64,000 nucleotides of DNA from Smallanthus sonchifolius (Eukaryota; Streptophyta; Magnoliopsida; Asterales; Asteraceae). Of the stretch, positions 1 to 12,320 are shown in pieces (the stretch's first letter is position 1; each line of letters opens with the position of its first letter). The stretch is taken from NCBI GenBank assembly GCA_023525975.1, contig CM042042.1, positions 5,339,501 through 5,403,500 of the forward strand. Direction: 5' to 3'. Made by a program: the position numbers and the translations under genes. Under the pieces are notes generated by a model. That model did not search any database, was not told the DNA's origin, and was given only the letters and a program-made list of their open reading frames with translations.

Positions 1-561
1 TTGAGAAAGTGCACGAAGGTTGAACAAGTCCCGTTAATGGGACAATCATCGTCTAAACGATCAAAAAGCTCATCCGGCCATGACGTTTGCCAATTTAATT
101 CGGATAGGCGTAGCATTAATCTCAACGACTCGGGCTATGAGCTTGAATTTCCGGAAGAAGTCGCCCGTCCTATCGGAAGAGACAAAGCAAAACGAGTCGC
201 ATCACCGTCATCAAGTCAAACTAGCGAGTACAAGGAGAGTTTAGACACTATATCCGACCGGATGTCCAAGTTCAACGAGATATCCGAGAGGAAGATAAAA
301 AAACGAGACAAAACAAAAGGCGAGCTATATGAAACTTTATTTCATGAACATCGATCATTTGTCGGCGACGAGCGGGAGAAATTCATTAAATTGAAGAAAA
401 ATATAATATGTAGTTTAGTAGTGTTTTTAGTATTATTTTGTTTTTTTCTTTTTAATATTATGTTTTTTTTAGTATTATGTTATTTTTTTTTTAATATTAT
501 GTTGTTTTTAAATGTTATATTGTTTTTTTTAATATCAAGTTTTAATGTTAGTATTAATTAA
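1..561 (+). pseudogene. C-terminal fragment of a NAM-associated/PIF-Harbinger ORF1-like protein
   Basis: An open frame enters from the left edge, so its start is outside the window. Residues 1 to about 135 are hydrophilic and rich in Ser, Lys and Glu. They contain a RPIGRDKAKR motif followed by a Ser-rich stretch and a charged helical segment. This layout resembles the C-terminal region of plant NAM-associated or trihelix-like proteins, which often accompany PIF/Harbinger transposases. From about base 400 the frame becomes poly-T low-complexity sequence coding Phe/Leu/Ile, so the true coding part probably ends near there or is truncated. The neighbouring sequence looks like a transposon terminus, which fits an element-borne gene. 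The family call rests on one motif and composition only. Confidence 0.4.
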
Positions 562-930
562 AATAAAATAAACAATAATTATGTAATTATTACAAAACTG
601 ATCAACTTCACCCAATTAGGGTGATGGGGGCTCGAACATAATCGAGTAAGAGAGATACAAGCCGGGTAAAAGGGGAACACCGCCCCCAATACCCCGAGTA
701 GAAAAATCGAGTAGGAAGGCCGAGTATATTTACTCGGAGATGGCCCTTCAACAACCTTCCAACCACCCAATACCCATTTACCTCATGTATTAAAAGTTGT
801 ACCTATAAAAAATAAAGTTGGTAAGTAAATGAGTAGGGTGTTTTTCAATGAAATCTGAGTAAATGAGTAATTTTGATGTGGCAAAATTTTATTGGACAGT
901 TTTGGTAAGTAAATGAGTAATGCACCCCCA
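562..930. mobile_element. Right end of a PIF/Harbinger-like DNA transposon
   Basis: This non-coding stretch ends in TGCACCCCC at 921-929. Read inwards that gives a GGGGGTGCA-type terminus, as in PIF/Harbinger elements. The motif GTAAGTAAATGAGTA occurs at 821-835 and 905-919, with a shorter form at 857-869. Shorter cGAGTA motifs are scattered at 640-735. Such subterminal repeats are typical transposase-binding sites. The left end is outside the window, so the inverted repeat and TTA/TAA target duplication cannot be checked. Confidence 0.45.
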
Positions 931-1370
931 TCACTCTTATTACACACCTAGATGAGAGTGAGGATGAGTTCTGATACTCTCTATGTTGTGCAGGATATGA
1001 TCTTACCTTCACCATAACATTACTTATAGTCTTAGAGGTAACAAATTACTCGACTCGTGTCTAAAAATAAACTGACACATAAAACGTTTTATTTTTTATG
1101 ATTCTATAGTGCTTTTGAAAACGTAGTTTATCAAATATTATTATTGATTGAAACACCAACAAATTTTATTAGCAAACCCTAATTAAACCTTCACAATATT
1201 GATGTTCACATCAATCGTCAGGTTAGAAAAAGAAGTCACCTTTTTCTAAAAGAAAAAAAACAATTTGCGTTGATACTGACATCCACAATTAACATATATA
1301 ATGATCAAATAGATAAAATTCTACTAATACTTAAAACTAAGTGTCGGTGGTAAAATGCCACAGACACCCT
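931..1370. other. Intergenic AT-rich sequence
   Basis: I see no coding potential, RNA gene or clear repeat structure here. Confidence 0.5.
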
Positions 1371-1912
1371 CTACTTTAATAGTGACAAAAATGTTTCCCT
1401 AACTTTGTAAAATATCACTTTGATCCTCTCAAAATTTTAAAGTTTTTTGTTTACTCTCTATATTATATATAATCTAATTTTTCCTTAATAATTTTTGTTT
1501 GTTTGTTTAATTTTTTTTCTTTAACGTTCCGGTATAAATTTTATTAAAAACGGAGTCGTATTCAAAATAGAGTACTTTTAGGTGTCGTGGGTTATATCGA
1601 CTGATGGTGACCGTGAAGAATGAGACCGACACCGACTGAAAAACACCGATACTGTTATATAACTGTCTTTTATCTATGTTTCAATCTCCACAACCGAGTG
1701 GTTGTAACTTCATACATTTCTTTTATGTATTTGACCACATTTTTTTTGTGCTTAGCCACGTTAATGTCACCGCCTCAACCGTTTAAGGTCCACCTGTCGT
1801 GGAGCATGAAATTTATTTAACCACGTTTCCTTTTTCTTAGCTACGTTAAGGTCTTTGCCTCAACCGTTTAAGGTCATTTTCCCGCCGCGAAGCGCGGGAC
1901 TAACATTTCTAG
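1371..1912 (+). mobile_element. Non-autonomous Helitron, family 1
   Basis: The 3' end is diagnostic: a GC-rich hairpin at 1881-1898 (stem CCCGC/GCGGG), then CTAG at 1909-1912 followed by T. This matches the Helitron rule of a hairpin just upstream of CTRR, inserted between A and T. The 5' end is placed at a TCTAC near 1371 because the same TCTAC start precedes a related copy at 9177. Internal blocks, including an AACGGAGTCGTATTC segment near 1549, recur at about 7350 and, diverged, at about 9390. No protein is encoded. The 5' boundary is approximate. Confidence 0.65.
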
Positions 1913-3120
1913 TTCTTAATAAAGAATCATCTTTAAGTAAATTTATGATTTAGCTGACTTTAGTTATGCTAATAAACGTTTGTAAGTTTAAATAATATAA
2001 CATAAACTAGTAAACATTTGGATCAGTGGAACAAATATGGTCAACTAACGAATAAGTATTTGACTTTGATTAAATATAAGTAAAATAATTAATAATAAAT
2101 AAATTAACGTAACAAACATTATGATTATATAATAACAATAACTTATTATAAACCTTCAACCGGAAGGACATGTAACGTAGTAATGACGGAAGGAGTGATG
2201 TTAAGGTAGAGTAAGAGTGCAATTACAAATACTTTGTGTAGGAAAGTAGGAAGTGCAATTTTGGAGTAATTGCAACTTTAACCCCTACGTTTATATAATT
2301 GACTTGGTCTCCCTATAGTAATAAAACGGCATCTTAACCAACTACTTAACTGTTTCTAATGTCACAATTAGTCATCATATTGCCTTTGAATAAATAATAT
2401 TGAAAGATATCTTTAAATATTATTTAAAGATATTTAATTGATGAGGTTTCACTCCAAACCCCTAAGAGAAACAAAAAGCCACACAAGATATACAAAATGA
2501 AGACCTATAACAAATGACACAAGAACCATCAAACAAAGCCTCCCACCAAAGTTTGACATAAGACCTAATGACAGTAAAGTTATCATACATTTGGGTATTA
2601 TGACGCCAACCCTAGAAAGATATGTGTATGCACTTAAAAGATCTCCTAACAATGTCTTGGAACATAATCAATCAAATAATATATTGTAATATATATTATG
2701 CTAAAAATCAAGGTAGCGTTTGTTTTTTTTTACCCCCAAACTTTACTTGCAAAAAGTCAGTCTATATATTCTTTGATTTCGCCAAACCAATGGTCCGCAA
2801 GGTAGGGTTTTAAGGTGACATCTTATATACAAGTTGTCCAACTATACGATAGTCATATGTTTAAGCATAAGATATAGTTTGTGACCACATGCCTTCAAGA
2901 TGTACTAGAGATTATATGATATGAACTAAATGAGCTCAAAATCGACCTAGCTATAGTTAAATAAGCCAAGCTGGTCTTAGACTTTCGAGATAGGTAGGTA
3001 ACCAACCAAACCAACTTCGAGCTTATCTATATTTTATAAGTTGAGCACGCTCGGACACAGAAATACATGAGGCTTCATGATGAGTACATGGGTATGTTAC
3101 ACATGGAGCTACATCTATCT
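1913..3120. other. Intergenic sequence without recognised genes
   Basis: AT-rich with small chance open frames only. A stretch at about 2925-3055 with repeated GAGCTC/AAGCT-type words looks like degraded transposon sequence. I could not assign it. Confidence 0.4.
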
Positions 3121-3262
3121 AGGTGTGTTAGTGTTCTTTCATATGATGTTAATTAATAAGGGTTCAAGTCTTATGGTGGATAATGATGTAGACCGTAGAT
3201 TTAGGAGATCTAGGAGTAGATATTAAATGAGTATGTGTTTGCCGTTTTAAAAAAAACAAATT
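3121..3262 (+). mobile_element. tRNA-derived SINE upstream of the MYB gene
   Basis: A box-B-like GGGTTCAAGTCTTA lies near 3160, about 40 bases after a weak box A. A short body ends in TTTGCCGTTTTAAAAAAAAC at 3239-3258. The tail closely matches the tail of the SINE at 4020-4135. No target-site duplication was established. Confidence 0.5.
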
Positions 3263-3445
3263 GAGCTGAAACAAAAACATTAGATAAGTAGAGGGGTGTT
3301 AAATGAAAATTGATTTTCTTTTTAGGCTTTACCTTTTTTCTGTGTGTCACCAATCACCATTCCTTTTCACTTCCAATTTTTACCACCTTAACCGGGTTGC
3401 GGTTCACCTTTAACTTTCATGGACAACCTGTGGACCACACCGGAA

Positions 3446-3490
3446 TCTCTCTCTCTCTCTCTCTCTCTATCTAAAATGCTTATATTTAAA
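3446..3490 (+). promoter_or_regulatory. MYB core promoter: (CT)n tract and TATA-like box
   Basis: A CT dinucleotide tract at 3446-3468 is followed by TATATTTAAA at 3481-3490. That is about 115-125 bases before the MYB start codon. CT tracts near the transcription start are common in plant promoters. The implied 5' leader is roughly 90 bases. Confidence 0.5.
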
Positions 3491-3606
3491 GGTTGGTGGT
3501 GGCATATCTCAACTTGGGCAAATGTGTTAGGAGGTCTATTAGCATTTGCATCTTAAAAGTCATATATTTTTTTAGCAATTTAATTAGTTTTGGGTGGGAT
3601 AAAAAT

Positions 3607-4974
3607 ATGGGAAGACAACCATGTTGTGACAAATTAGGAGTGAAGAAAGGGCCATGGACTGCAGAGGAAGACAAAAAACTCATCAACTTCATCCTCACCA
3701 ATGGTCAGTGTTGTTGGCGTGCCGTCCCTAAGCTTGCCGGACTCCGCCGTTGTGGCAAGAGTTGCAGGCTCCGGTGGACCAACTACCTCCGACCGGACTT
3801 GAAGCGTGGTCTGCTAAATGAATTTGAAGAACAGCTGGTTATTGATCTCCATGCTCGCCTTGGCAATAGGTAGGTGTATGTGATTTGAGAATTGAACCAC
3901 CATTTTTCTAGAGAAAGAAAAAAATAAAACAATTTTCGTCAAGTTGTAATTAATTATTAATGATCACAACAAAAGTAAATACAATATTTTTATTGAATTT
4001 TGGCGTGTGATAAAGTAATAATCTTTAGTCAAGCGATATCTTTGAGTGTTAAATGGTGCCTCTCCTCTTGAGGTCGAGGGGTCGAATCTCACGGTGGACA
4101 AAATTAGAAGTAGATTATATTGCCGTTCAAAAAATAGCATATATAGTGCTTAAAAAAATATTACTAATCATTTAAAGACATAATTATATGGATATGGTAT
4201 GTTTGGATAGTTTGCAATTTATCAATACTTAAGATGATCATACGATATTTTTATTTTTTTTAATACATGCATGAATAGTCATGATTCATGAATTAATAAG
4301 AGTTTCCTTTTCTTTCTATGATTAGAAACTATAAAACATATGGTAAATATTTTGTTCACGTACCAGAATGATAGGTTATAAGTTATTGATAATATGACTA
4401 ACTACTAGTTCTTTCATTCGTTAGGTGGTCAAAAATAGCAGCAAAGATGCCAGGACGAACAGACAATGAGATTAAGAATCATTGGAACACTCATATCAAG
4501 AAAAAGCTCTTGAAAATGGGAATTGATCCTATCACTCATGAATCTCTTCAAAAGGAAACTGAAGCAAACGGTATGACATCATCTTCGACCAAAAATCTTA
4601 TGCCACAGGACTCATCGCCCGCTGCGAGTGGGAATACCCTTGAAAGTTACGAAGAGAACTCAAGCTCGACGCGCTCTGAAAACTCACTAGCCCTTCAAGA
4701 TCAAGAAACTGAAGCTTTGTTTGAAAGCCTTAGTGAAGATGAGAAGTTGTTAAGTTACCTCTTAGGTGAAGATGAACCTCCACTCGTTAACACCTCGACA
4801 TGGGAGTTACCAAATAACGGGCCAAGCTACAACGATCATCCTAATGGCTTTGCCTCGTGGGACGATTGTGCTACATGGCTATTGGATTGTCAAGATTTTG
4901 GTGTTCATGATTTTGGACAAGAGACTTTCGATGATGATATTATAAGCATCATAGATGAGGGAAACAAGAAGTAG
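3607..4974 (+). CDS. R2R3-MYB transcription factor, MYB20/42/43/85 clade
   Basis: Two exons, 3607-3869 and 4425-4974, joined at AG|G in the conserved R3 position (LGNR|WSKIA), give a 270-residue protein. The ATG at 3607 is chosen because it begins MGRQPCCDK, the family's canonical start; the frame is open further upstream without matching the family. R2 spans about residues 14-61 and R3 about 67-112, with the regularly spaced tryptophans (the first R3 position aliphatic, as usual). R3 ends in GRTDNEIKNHWNTHIKKKL. The KMGIDPITHESL block after R3 and a C-terminal acidic WLLDCQDFG motif support this clade. Family knowledge: these factors are nuclear regulators of secondary-wall and lignin genes. 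The usual R2R3 first intron is absent, leaving only the R3 intron. It appears intact, and its assignment within the clade is uncertain. Confidence 0.93.
4020..4135 (+). mobile_element. SINE inside the MYB intron
   Basis: A box-B-like GGGGTCGAATCTC lies at about 4078-4090 and the element ends in ATTGCCGTTCAAAAAAT near 4119-4135. It shares this tail with the SINE at 3121-3262 and with a LINE fragment at about 50320. It sits in the middle of the intron and does not touch the splice sites. Confidence 0.6.
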
Positions 4975-5890
4975 ATGTCAATCTTGGCTTGAAGGAGCAT
5001 GCTTGTGTTGTTTGTTTTCTTTGGATGTAATTCATATAACAGTAGGGAAAGTAAAGGAATTAGAGGTCAGAAGATGGAAAAGGGTGAAAGAAATCCCTAT
5101 TCGCTATACATCTCACATGTTACTAAGTACCATGTCTAGTACTTTTAGGATATTAATATTGTGTTACACAAGTCCTACATGTAATTAATGTTGTTTTTTT
5201 TAAGAGTTTCTCATCGTCAGTGAGATAATAATATTAAACCAATTCCAAAAAATGGATGGGTACTTAACGTATTACAAAAGGGGGTGATGTATTAACAAAT
5301 GCATGAAGTGTGTTTAATTACTTTTTCACCCCATATATATAATTAAAACCCAATAAAATAAGGACATTTTGGTTCTCCATTGAATACGAGTCCATTTAGG
5401 GATTTGCAGTTGCTCAGTATCATCCCTCTCCAACCGTCATCGCTACCTTCTCCATTGCCATGATAAGGGTTCAAGAAGCTTTCACTTTGATCTCTCTCCG
5501 GAGTCTGTTTGCCGTCGCCCCTAATCGACATAGTTAAGCCCCAACTCGGAAGGAGGCGATGATGTTGTTTGCGCCTCTACGAATGGGTGAGGCAATCAAA
5601 GAAATAAAGCAACTAGATGCAATCGAACGATCAGAAGAACAATTGAGGCTTAGTTAGGGATGTTACCTGTTCAACGCTTCTGTCGGCTGCAAAATCGAGT
5701 GTAATGATATGATAATTATGCTGCTAGGACTGTCATTGACGATAAAAGTGAAAGTTGGTATTATAACTAGCCAAACTATCAGTTTGAATTATTATCAGGC
5801 AATGAGTAATAGTTTGAATTATTAAAAACAAATTTGCCTTTAAAAAATTACAAGATACACATAATTTTCATTGATCAAACAACCTTAGGC
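4975..5890. other. MYB 3' flank and unassigned sequence
   Basis: The MYB 3' untranslated region begins here. At about 5380-5690 there is a less AT-rich stretch with a short minus-strand open frame (about 60 residues, Gly/Asp-rich) that I do not recognise. It may be a gene relic. Confidence 0.4.
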
Positions 5891-6030
5891 GTAAAAGTAC
5901 TATGCTGTGTTGAAAAAGTTTAACTCCTTAACCGGTTAAATGTTCAAGTCCCATTGTATACAAAAATGTACGGATGAAAAGTATAAGTATGATTATATGG
6001 TGTATGAGTTAGCCGGTAAAAAAACATAAT
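5890..6030 (+). mobile_element. SINE-like element
   Basis: A box-B-like AATGTTCAAGTCCC at 5939-5952 is followed by a body ending GTTAGCCGGTAAAAAAAC near 6008-6025. The layout matches the two SINEs near the MYB gene, but with a different tail. No target duplication was confirmed. Confidence 0.4.
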
Positions 6031-6201
6031 TTTTTTCCAATTAATTTGTAATTTTATAGATTTAATTACCCAATACCTAATAAGAAAAAAATATTTTGGT
6101 TTGATATTTAAACTAAATAATTTTTTTAGTCCTGACATATATTTAATAACTTGACTTATAAATGAAAGAGAATAATAATCTCATTATAGAAACGTATACA
6201 A

Positions 6202-6480
6202 CTAGTGTTGAACCCGCGCGTTGCGACGGACATTGTTGGGACGACCCGGTTATGAACATCGAGCCGAAACATAAGTAGACACAATTATGTAGTAACGAAA
6301 CATTCCGAATTTTTCAAAAACATTTGTTGTTTGAAAAAAAAACATATCTTTGACCTCTGGGTTGCTCATTTTTTAATAATATTCATAATCTTGTCTCTAT
6401 GATATATACTGAATTTTAAAAAACATTACGTTGTTTTCAAAAAAAAAAAATCAACAACCTATTTGACCCGTGGGTTTTGT
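6202..6480 (-). mobile_element. Helitron 3' end, minus orientation
   Basis: On the minus strand the sequence ends in a GC-rich hairpin (plus 6213-6229) and then CTAG at 6202-6205, with T as the next base on that strand. This is the Helitron terminal rule. The 5' end was not found, so the right limit is nominal. Confidence 0.55.
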
Positions 6481-7199
6481 AGGAAAAACATTAGCGTGGT
6501 TCGGTTTTCTTTAAAAGTTGTAACGCATAAAATATAAAAAAAAAATTATAACCTGAAAATTAATTATAAATATTTAAATTTTTAAGTAATAATTTGTTTT
6601 TAGTTAGAAGTGGTAGATTAATGAGTTTGAAATAAAAATGAGGTTGTGGCGCAATTTGTTGTCGACATTTTAATGTAATATTAATTTTTTTTAATATTTA
6701 TAAATAAGAAGTAAAAGATATTTATAATTTTCATGTTTTTAGGATATATCATAAAGTTTATGAAAATAATTCTTAAGACCATGAAATAAAAAATTAAGAA
6801 ATTTTTTTTTTGTTTTAGAATTTTTTTAACATGTTATATTTTAAAGTTAAAATTACAATCAATAAAAACATTAAAAAGATTTCCGTAAAAAAACTATTAC
6901 AATCTTTCCTTTTTTTTAAACATTTAAGAAGAATATGCAAATATTATATTTAGTTATCATCAAATTATCAAATATCAAAAAAGCTTTAAAAGACAAACTC
7001 TTAATAATAGTGAAGTTTGTCTTTTTTTACTTTTGTCACATAATTTTTTTGTTTTTATAGAAACCACTTCTTCCCAAAAAATATTCTTTTTTCTTAACTT
7101 CAATAATACCTAACTCAAGCTAACCTACCATCTTTTATAAGATAACTGTTTGAAATTTATTAACTAAATTAAAATTACTTAACATTCTTATCGAAATGA
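6481..7199. other. AT-rich intergenic sequence
   Basis: Very AT-rich with long A and T runs. No gene or defined repeat seen. It may be the interior of the Helitron that ends at 6202. Confidence 0.4.
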
Positions 7200-7565
7200 C
7201 ATAATAGAAACTTTTATTTTTTAAGTCTTTAGTTTGACTTACTCAAGTTTTAAAGTTTCGAGTTTACCCCCTTTGATATATATAATCTGATTTTTCCTTA
7301 ATAACTATCGCATTTGTTTGTTTTTTTCTTACGTCCCGGTATAATATTTTTTTAAACGGAGTCGTATTCAAGATATTATATTTTTTAGGTTTTGTGGGTT
7401 ATATCTACTAATATAATTTGTTTGTTTAAGGTCCGACTCCCGCCTTGGAGTGTGGGTAAAAAATTATTTAAACACATTTCTTTTTGTGTTTTTAGTCACG
7501 TTAATGTTACTGTTTCAACTGTTTAAGATCCGCTTCCCGTCGCGGATCGCGGGTAAAGTTTCTAG
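7200..7565 (+). mobile_element. Non-autonomous Helitron, family 1, second copy
   Basis: The 3' end has a GC hairpin at about 7536-7553 and CTAG at 7562-7565 followed by T. Internal blocks shared with 1371-1912 include the AACGGAGTCGTATTC segment near 7357 and the GTTTAAG block just before the hairpin. The 5' end is uncertain. Confidence 0.6.
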
Positions 7566-7787
7566 TTTAATTTAACTGAAGCGTTTATTGTATTTATTAA
7601 AATTATTTTAATCTGCAAAAATTATATAAAATGCACTTATAACTTAAAAAACATTTTTTACACACATCTCAAGAATTTAAAATATGATTCAATTCTAACC
7701 ATTGATTTGTGTTTGGAAGTTGAAACTTGTTCACATCCTTTGTACGAATTTATTAAAAAAAATTCAGTTTTCATAGAACTATATTAA

Positions 7788-8210
7788 ATGTTTTTGCTCC
7801 CAATTCTCTCTCTACAAGACTACAACCCTCTTCTCTACATCAACCACCACCACCACCACCACCACCACCACAACCACTTCAGCTGCAACCAATGCCTCCT
7901 CCTACACCACACGGCAGCCTGCGCGTTGCAAATGATATTCGACCGAAGTGAAAACGCATACGCGTGGTGTCGTTGCAACTGAGCTTCGGCCGGAGTGAGG
8001 TGGTGGGTGGCGTTGCAACTCACCTGCAACCAGTTCCGTCGCAATCTATTCCCCTCTCTATTCAATCTCCCATTCTACCTTCTACAACCGTTTGCCACCG
8101 CCGGTAACATCACCATGCACAAACACCATGATTTTGTACCATCTCCCGTCTCTTTTTTTCAGATCTGTCTTTCTCAAATCAAACCCAAAAAGATAACATT
8201 AAATATCTAA
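7788..8210. other. (CCA)n microsatellite and GC-richer patch
   Basis: A (CCA) trinucleotide run at 7842-7871 lies in a patch that is less AT-rich than its surroundings. Open frames here (His-rich on plus, Trp-rich on minus) are products of the repeat. The patch might be an old leader or gene scrap, but I recognise no protein. Confidence 0.45.
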
Positions 8211-8768
8211 AAAAAATAGTTGAAATATGGATCCTGATTTAAACATTCAACTAAAAGAAATGCATGTTAAGCAAAAACATAATGAAAAAAAGGAAAAGAA
8301 TATGCTGCGTAATAAAATGACAACCAATAAAGACACTACTGTTTACGCCTTCTTAAAATGTATGTTTTTGAAATAACTATTCATATATAACTATTCATAT
8401 AATTTATACTTCAAATTAATTCAAAGGCAGTTTTTTTTAATTTGTTGTGCGATTTAATATTGTGGTCGTTATCTACATATTATAGTGTGTTGTAATCACC
8501 CAACAACCAATACGATGGAAACTTAGAGGGCCATGCCTACGTGGTCGTTATAACAATATTTAAAAAATATGTAAATAACTTTTTTTTTAAACTAAAATAA
8601 TATATTTTTAATATATCAATACATATTATTTTCAACTACTAAAAAAAACCTTAATTTCTGTCGAGTTAAAAGTAAAATACATGTATTTTTTATATATTCG
8701 GCCAACAACCAGTATGTGCCATGTCTATCTGGTAGTTATAACGAATTTAAAATGATTTTAAAATCTAA
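8211..8768. other. AT-rich intergenic sequence
   Basis: No gene or defined element seen. Confidence 0.4.
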
Positions 8769-9077
8769 TCTATACTATAATAAATAAAGGTTTTTCTTAT
8801 CACGTGTCGTCTCTATATTTATTCTTATCAATTTTTTGAGTCTCTCTCTTATTAAATACATCTCTATCTTTTAATAGTAATATATTTTAATGAAAATATT
8901 AATCTTTATATTAATAAATCTCCTACATATTTTGACGAGTGTATGTTTTAACAGATTATATTTTATTCCACGGTTTATTCTAACCCGTGTAAAAAAAGAG
9001 TTTTAAAAAAATAATATTTTACTTAATATATAGTATTACATTTATTTAACATGTGTAATACACAACATTTTAACCTA
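8769..9077 (+). mobile_element. Non-autonomous Helitron, family 2
   Basis: It starts with TCTATACTATAATAAA, the classical plant Helitron 5' terminus, preceded by A. It ends with a short GTGTAATACAC hairpin and CCTAT (a degenerate CTAG). Its 3' half parallels the better-preserved copy ending at 23062. Confidence 0.6.
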
Positions 9078-9176
9078 TTTAAACAATATATTAAGGATAA
9101 TTAAATAATTATATTATACTTATATATTAAAATAAATACACACATTCCCTGTTAACTCATTTAATAAACGAACAAA

Positions 9177-9805
9177 TCTACCCCAACTTGGGTAAATATC
9201 ACAACCCATCTCTCAACTTTGTAAGAGATCACTTTATCCCTCATAACATTTTGGGTTTAGCCTTTTAGTATATACTCTGATCTTTTCTCAATAAATTTAA
9301 TTTCGTTCATTAATTTAAAAGAAAAAATAATAATTTGTGGCTTTGTTTATTTTTTTTTCTTGATGTCCAGTATAAAGTTGGCTAAAAACGAAATTGTAAT
9401 CAAAATATGATATTTTTTAGGTATCATGGATTATATCCACTGTATAGGTAACATGCTAGTAATGTGAAAAATGTCACTGACACCGGCTGAAAAACATCAG
9501 TACAAATAACTTCGATCTTCAAAACCGAGTTGTCGTAACTTTACACGAATCTTTTAGATACTTAACCACGTTTAACCGAGTTTGCTTCATAGGTTTCTTT
9601 TAATCTGACACCAATTGAAAAACACCGGTACCGTTACATAACTGTATTTTAGCTATATTTCGACCCCCGTGGCCGAGTCATCATAACTCCATATGTTTCT
9701 TTTATATATTTAACCATGTTTTTTTTGTGTCTGGTCACGTTAACGTCACCACTCAATTGTTTAAGATCCGTCTCTCGCCACGAAACACGTACCTAATTTT
9801 CTCGT
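9177..9805 (+). mobile_element. Helitron family 1, degenerate copy
   Basis: It shares the TCTAC start and internal blocks with 1371-1912. The 3' end is decayed: the hairpin has mismatches and CTAG has become CTCG at 9802-9805. Confidence 0.45.
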
Positions 9806-9849
9806 TAATTATAAACATCAATAGGTACACATATGCATAATACATATAT

Positions 9850-12320
9850 GAAGTGGTTATGATACAAATCATTGAAATAAGTATAAAGATCTTTGAAAAT
9901 ATTGACACACTCTATATTCTGACTTTTATAAAATTTTAAATGTGTATCAATGTTATAGAAAAAATAAAATTATCAAGTTTTGATCCTATAAGTCTATGAG
10001 GGAGAATATCCTAACAAGATTTAGTGTAGCAAGACTTTGAGGGAGGATATCCTCACAATAAGCCTAAGAACATAAGTCTAAAGTTTCAAGTTTTGACACT
10101 ATAAGTCCATGACAAAGTATCTAGGATTTCTAAGATTGACTAGGGTTCCAAATGAGAGATGGAAATGATTGTGTTTATAAAATTTTAAATCAATTTCTAA
10201 ACAAGGTTTTGAATAATTACACAAGGCTTGAATCTCAAAGTTTAATAAGTTTATAGTTTAGAATAGTTATTAATTAAAATAATTATTTAGAAAGCTTTAT
10301 AATTATTAATGGTACAAGTTAGGTAATAGTAATTTAAAGTAGTTTTCTAGTATTTTATGAATAAGATTGTAAGGGTAATTTAATTGATAGACCAAATAAT
10401 TTTTAAAGATTATAAATAATTATTTAAAGATTAAATAATGATTAAGGATTCATAATAGTTACTAAAAGAATAAACAATTATTACGAATAAATAATTATTT
10501 AAGGTAAATAATTACTAAGGATAAATAATTATCAAATGAATAATTACTTTATCTTAATTAAAATAATCAATATAAATGATTTAAAATTTATTAAAGTATT
10601 AAGTATTTATCTTATAAATTATCTTGTAATTAAATAATGTTTACAATGTGATTATAAGTGAAATTATAAGTTTAAACAAATATGTTAACTAGGACTCTTT
10701 ATAAAGTTTATATTTTAAATTATAAGTTTTAAAGTTTATAACTTTATAAATGCCTTGAATAAAGTTTCTTATAGCATTATAAGTATTTAAATAAGTTTAC
10801 AAGTTTATAAATGTTTAAAGTTTCTATTTACTTTTATAAAATCTATAAGTTTATAAATATTTAGGAAAATAGACCAAGTAGGATTATTTCTCTTGTTTTA
10901 AATTTATATAAACAATTAAGTTTTTGTTTATACCAATTATAAGTTTTATAAAATGTCTAAGTTTGTAATTTATTAAATTTACGTTTATGTTTTTATAAAG
11001 TTTATAAGTTTATAAAAGTATATTTATTTTAATTAAATAAATAAGCCTTGAATTGAATATGTATACAAACGTAAAAGTTTATAAGCTTCTGTTTCAGGTT
11101 AATATGTAAATTTTATAAATCATTTTATGATTTTATAAAATTTATATAAGTTTTCTAAGAGTTTTATAAATAATTTGAAGTTTAAAATGAAATAAATTTA
11201 TTATTTTAGAAAATAAATACAAATCAAGTTTCCTGATTTTTATAAAATATTTTCTATTGGATGTATAAGTTTTATAAAGTTTAAATCTACTTTTATAGTT
11301 TTTAAGTGTTTAAAAACTATTTTTAAAGAATTAGTTATTATAAGGTTTAACTATGTTTAAATTAATTAAGATAGTTATGGAATATAAACGTGTAAATAAA
11401 ATTCAGATTCGAGTTTATATGAGTTTTACAGAATTTATAAAAATTATTACGAGATTTAAAATTGATTAAAAAAGATTAAAAAAATAAAATAAAAAAACTC
11501 GGGTTAGCCGGATTCGAACCCGGGCCACCCGAGTCCACACACAAGCGCACAAACCACCCGACTACGGGCCTCGTTAAGTTTAAACACGGAAAATCAAATT
11601 AATAAACACAATCCCAAATCGAGCCCCAAATCCGTATGAACCCTAGAACTTCAAACCCAGATTACACATCGATTTACCCTCTGTTAGCATAAATTGACAG
11701 AGGGTTTTTAATCTATGAAGGAAAACGAATCTTTTGGCCATTCGATTTACCTGAAACGAAGTTGGAATAAAGGAGAACGGGTTGCGTTTGGAGTCGGCTG
11801 TCCACAGGTTCCAATCGGGCAATGCAGGTGCAATATGAATGAATTGATGGTTTAGAGAGTTTGGGTGTGGTGTTGTCAATGTGCCTCAACCCGTATTTAT
11901 ACTCAATTTCACGATTTAATGCTAGATTAGTTGGGAGGTTTACGGTTGAGTTAAATGAATTGAAATTCGAAATTACGCGTGGTTATAGTTGGAATCGAGC
12001 ATTGATATACCTTGGGTTTGGGTCGCACGCTCGAATGGAAGCCCGAGGTGCAATGAATTTGGTCGTTTACGCAATGAATTTGGTCGTTTACGCGGTTTCG
12101 AACTCGGGACCGGTTTCCAGAGGTGGGAGTTTGGCTCTTTTGCACTTTCAGTCCCTGAAGTTTCCAGGTTTTATTATTTTATGTTTAAACTTGGATTTCC
12201 ATTTAAAATAAGTTTTAAAGAATGACAGTTTTAGTCCCTGGTCTTTTTATAAAAATAAATATGTTTTATTTTTATAAAATCCAATAACTTTTATAATTTT
12301 CATTATTTTATAATTTTATA
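9850..12320 (-). mobile_element. Remnant of a long LTR, minus orientation
   Basis: The reverse complement of 11640-12250 resembles, in the same order, blocks of the plus-strand LTR-like sequence at 55110-55740. Shared blocks include GGGACTAAAACTG, the segment around CAGAGGG, and TCTAGGGTTC. AT-rich TTTATAAA-type sequence follows to about 9850, including a roughly 75-base direct duplication at 9975-10130. No protein is encoded; small open frames at 11640-12225 are inside the LTR. The lineage is probably Ty3/gypsy with long LTRs, but this is inference. Confidence 0.5.
11498..11575 (-). other. tRNA-like module (box A and box B) within the LTR
   Basis: On the minus strand, GTAGTCGGGTGGTTTGTG (box A-like) is followed about 30 bases later by GGGTTCGAATCC (perfect box B). 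The acceptor and anticodon arms do not fold as a functional tRNA. The same module is in the duplicated copy (56611-56687, minus) and in the opposite-orientation LTR (55806-55882, plus). Confidence 0.55.

Noticed and set aside
7788..8065. His-rich and Trp-rich small proteins
   Set aside because: They arise from the (CCA)n tract on the two strands and lack any other support.
11498..11575. A functional tRNA gene
   Set aside because: Only boxes A and B are convincing. The acceptor stem and anticodon arm do not pair properly, and it lies in a repeated LTR.
11643..12225. Several small overlapping frames on both strands
   Set aside because: They lie in the LTR remnant and recur with differences in copy B without frame conservation.
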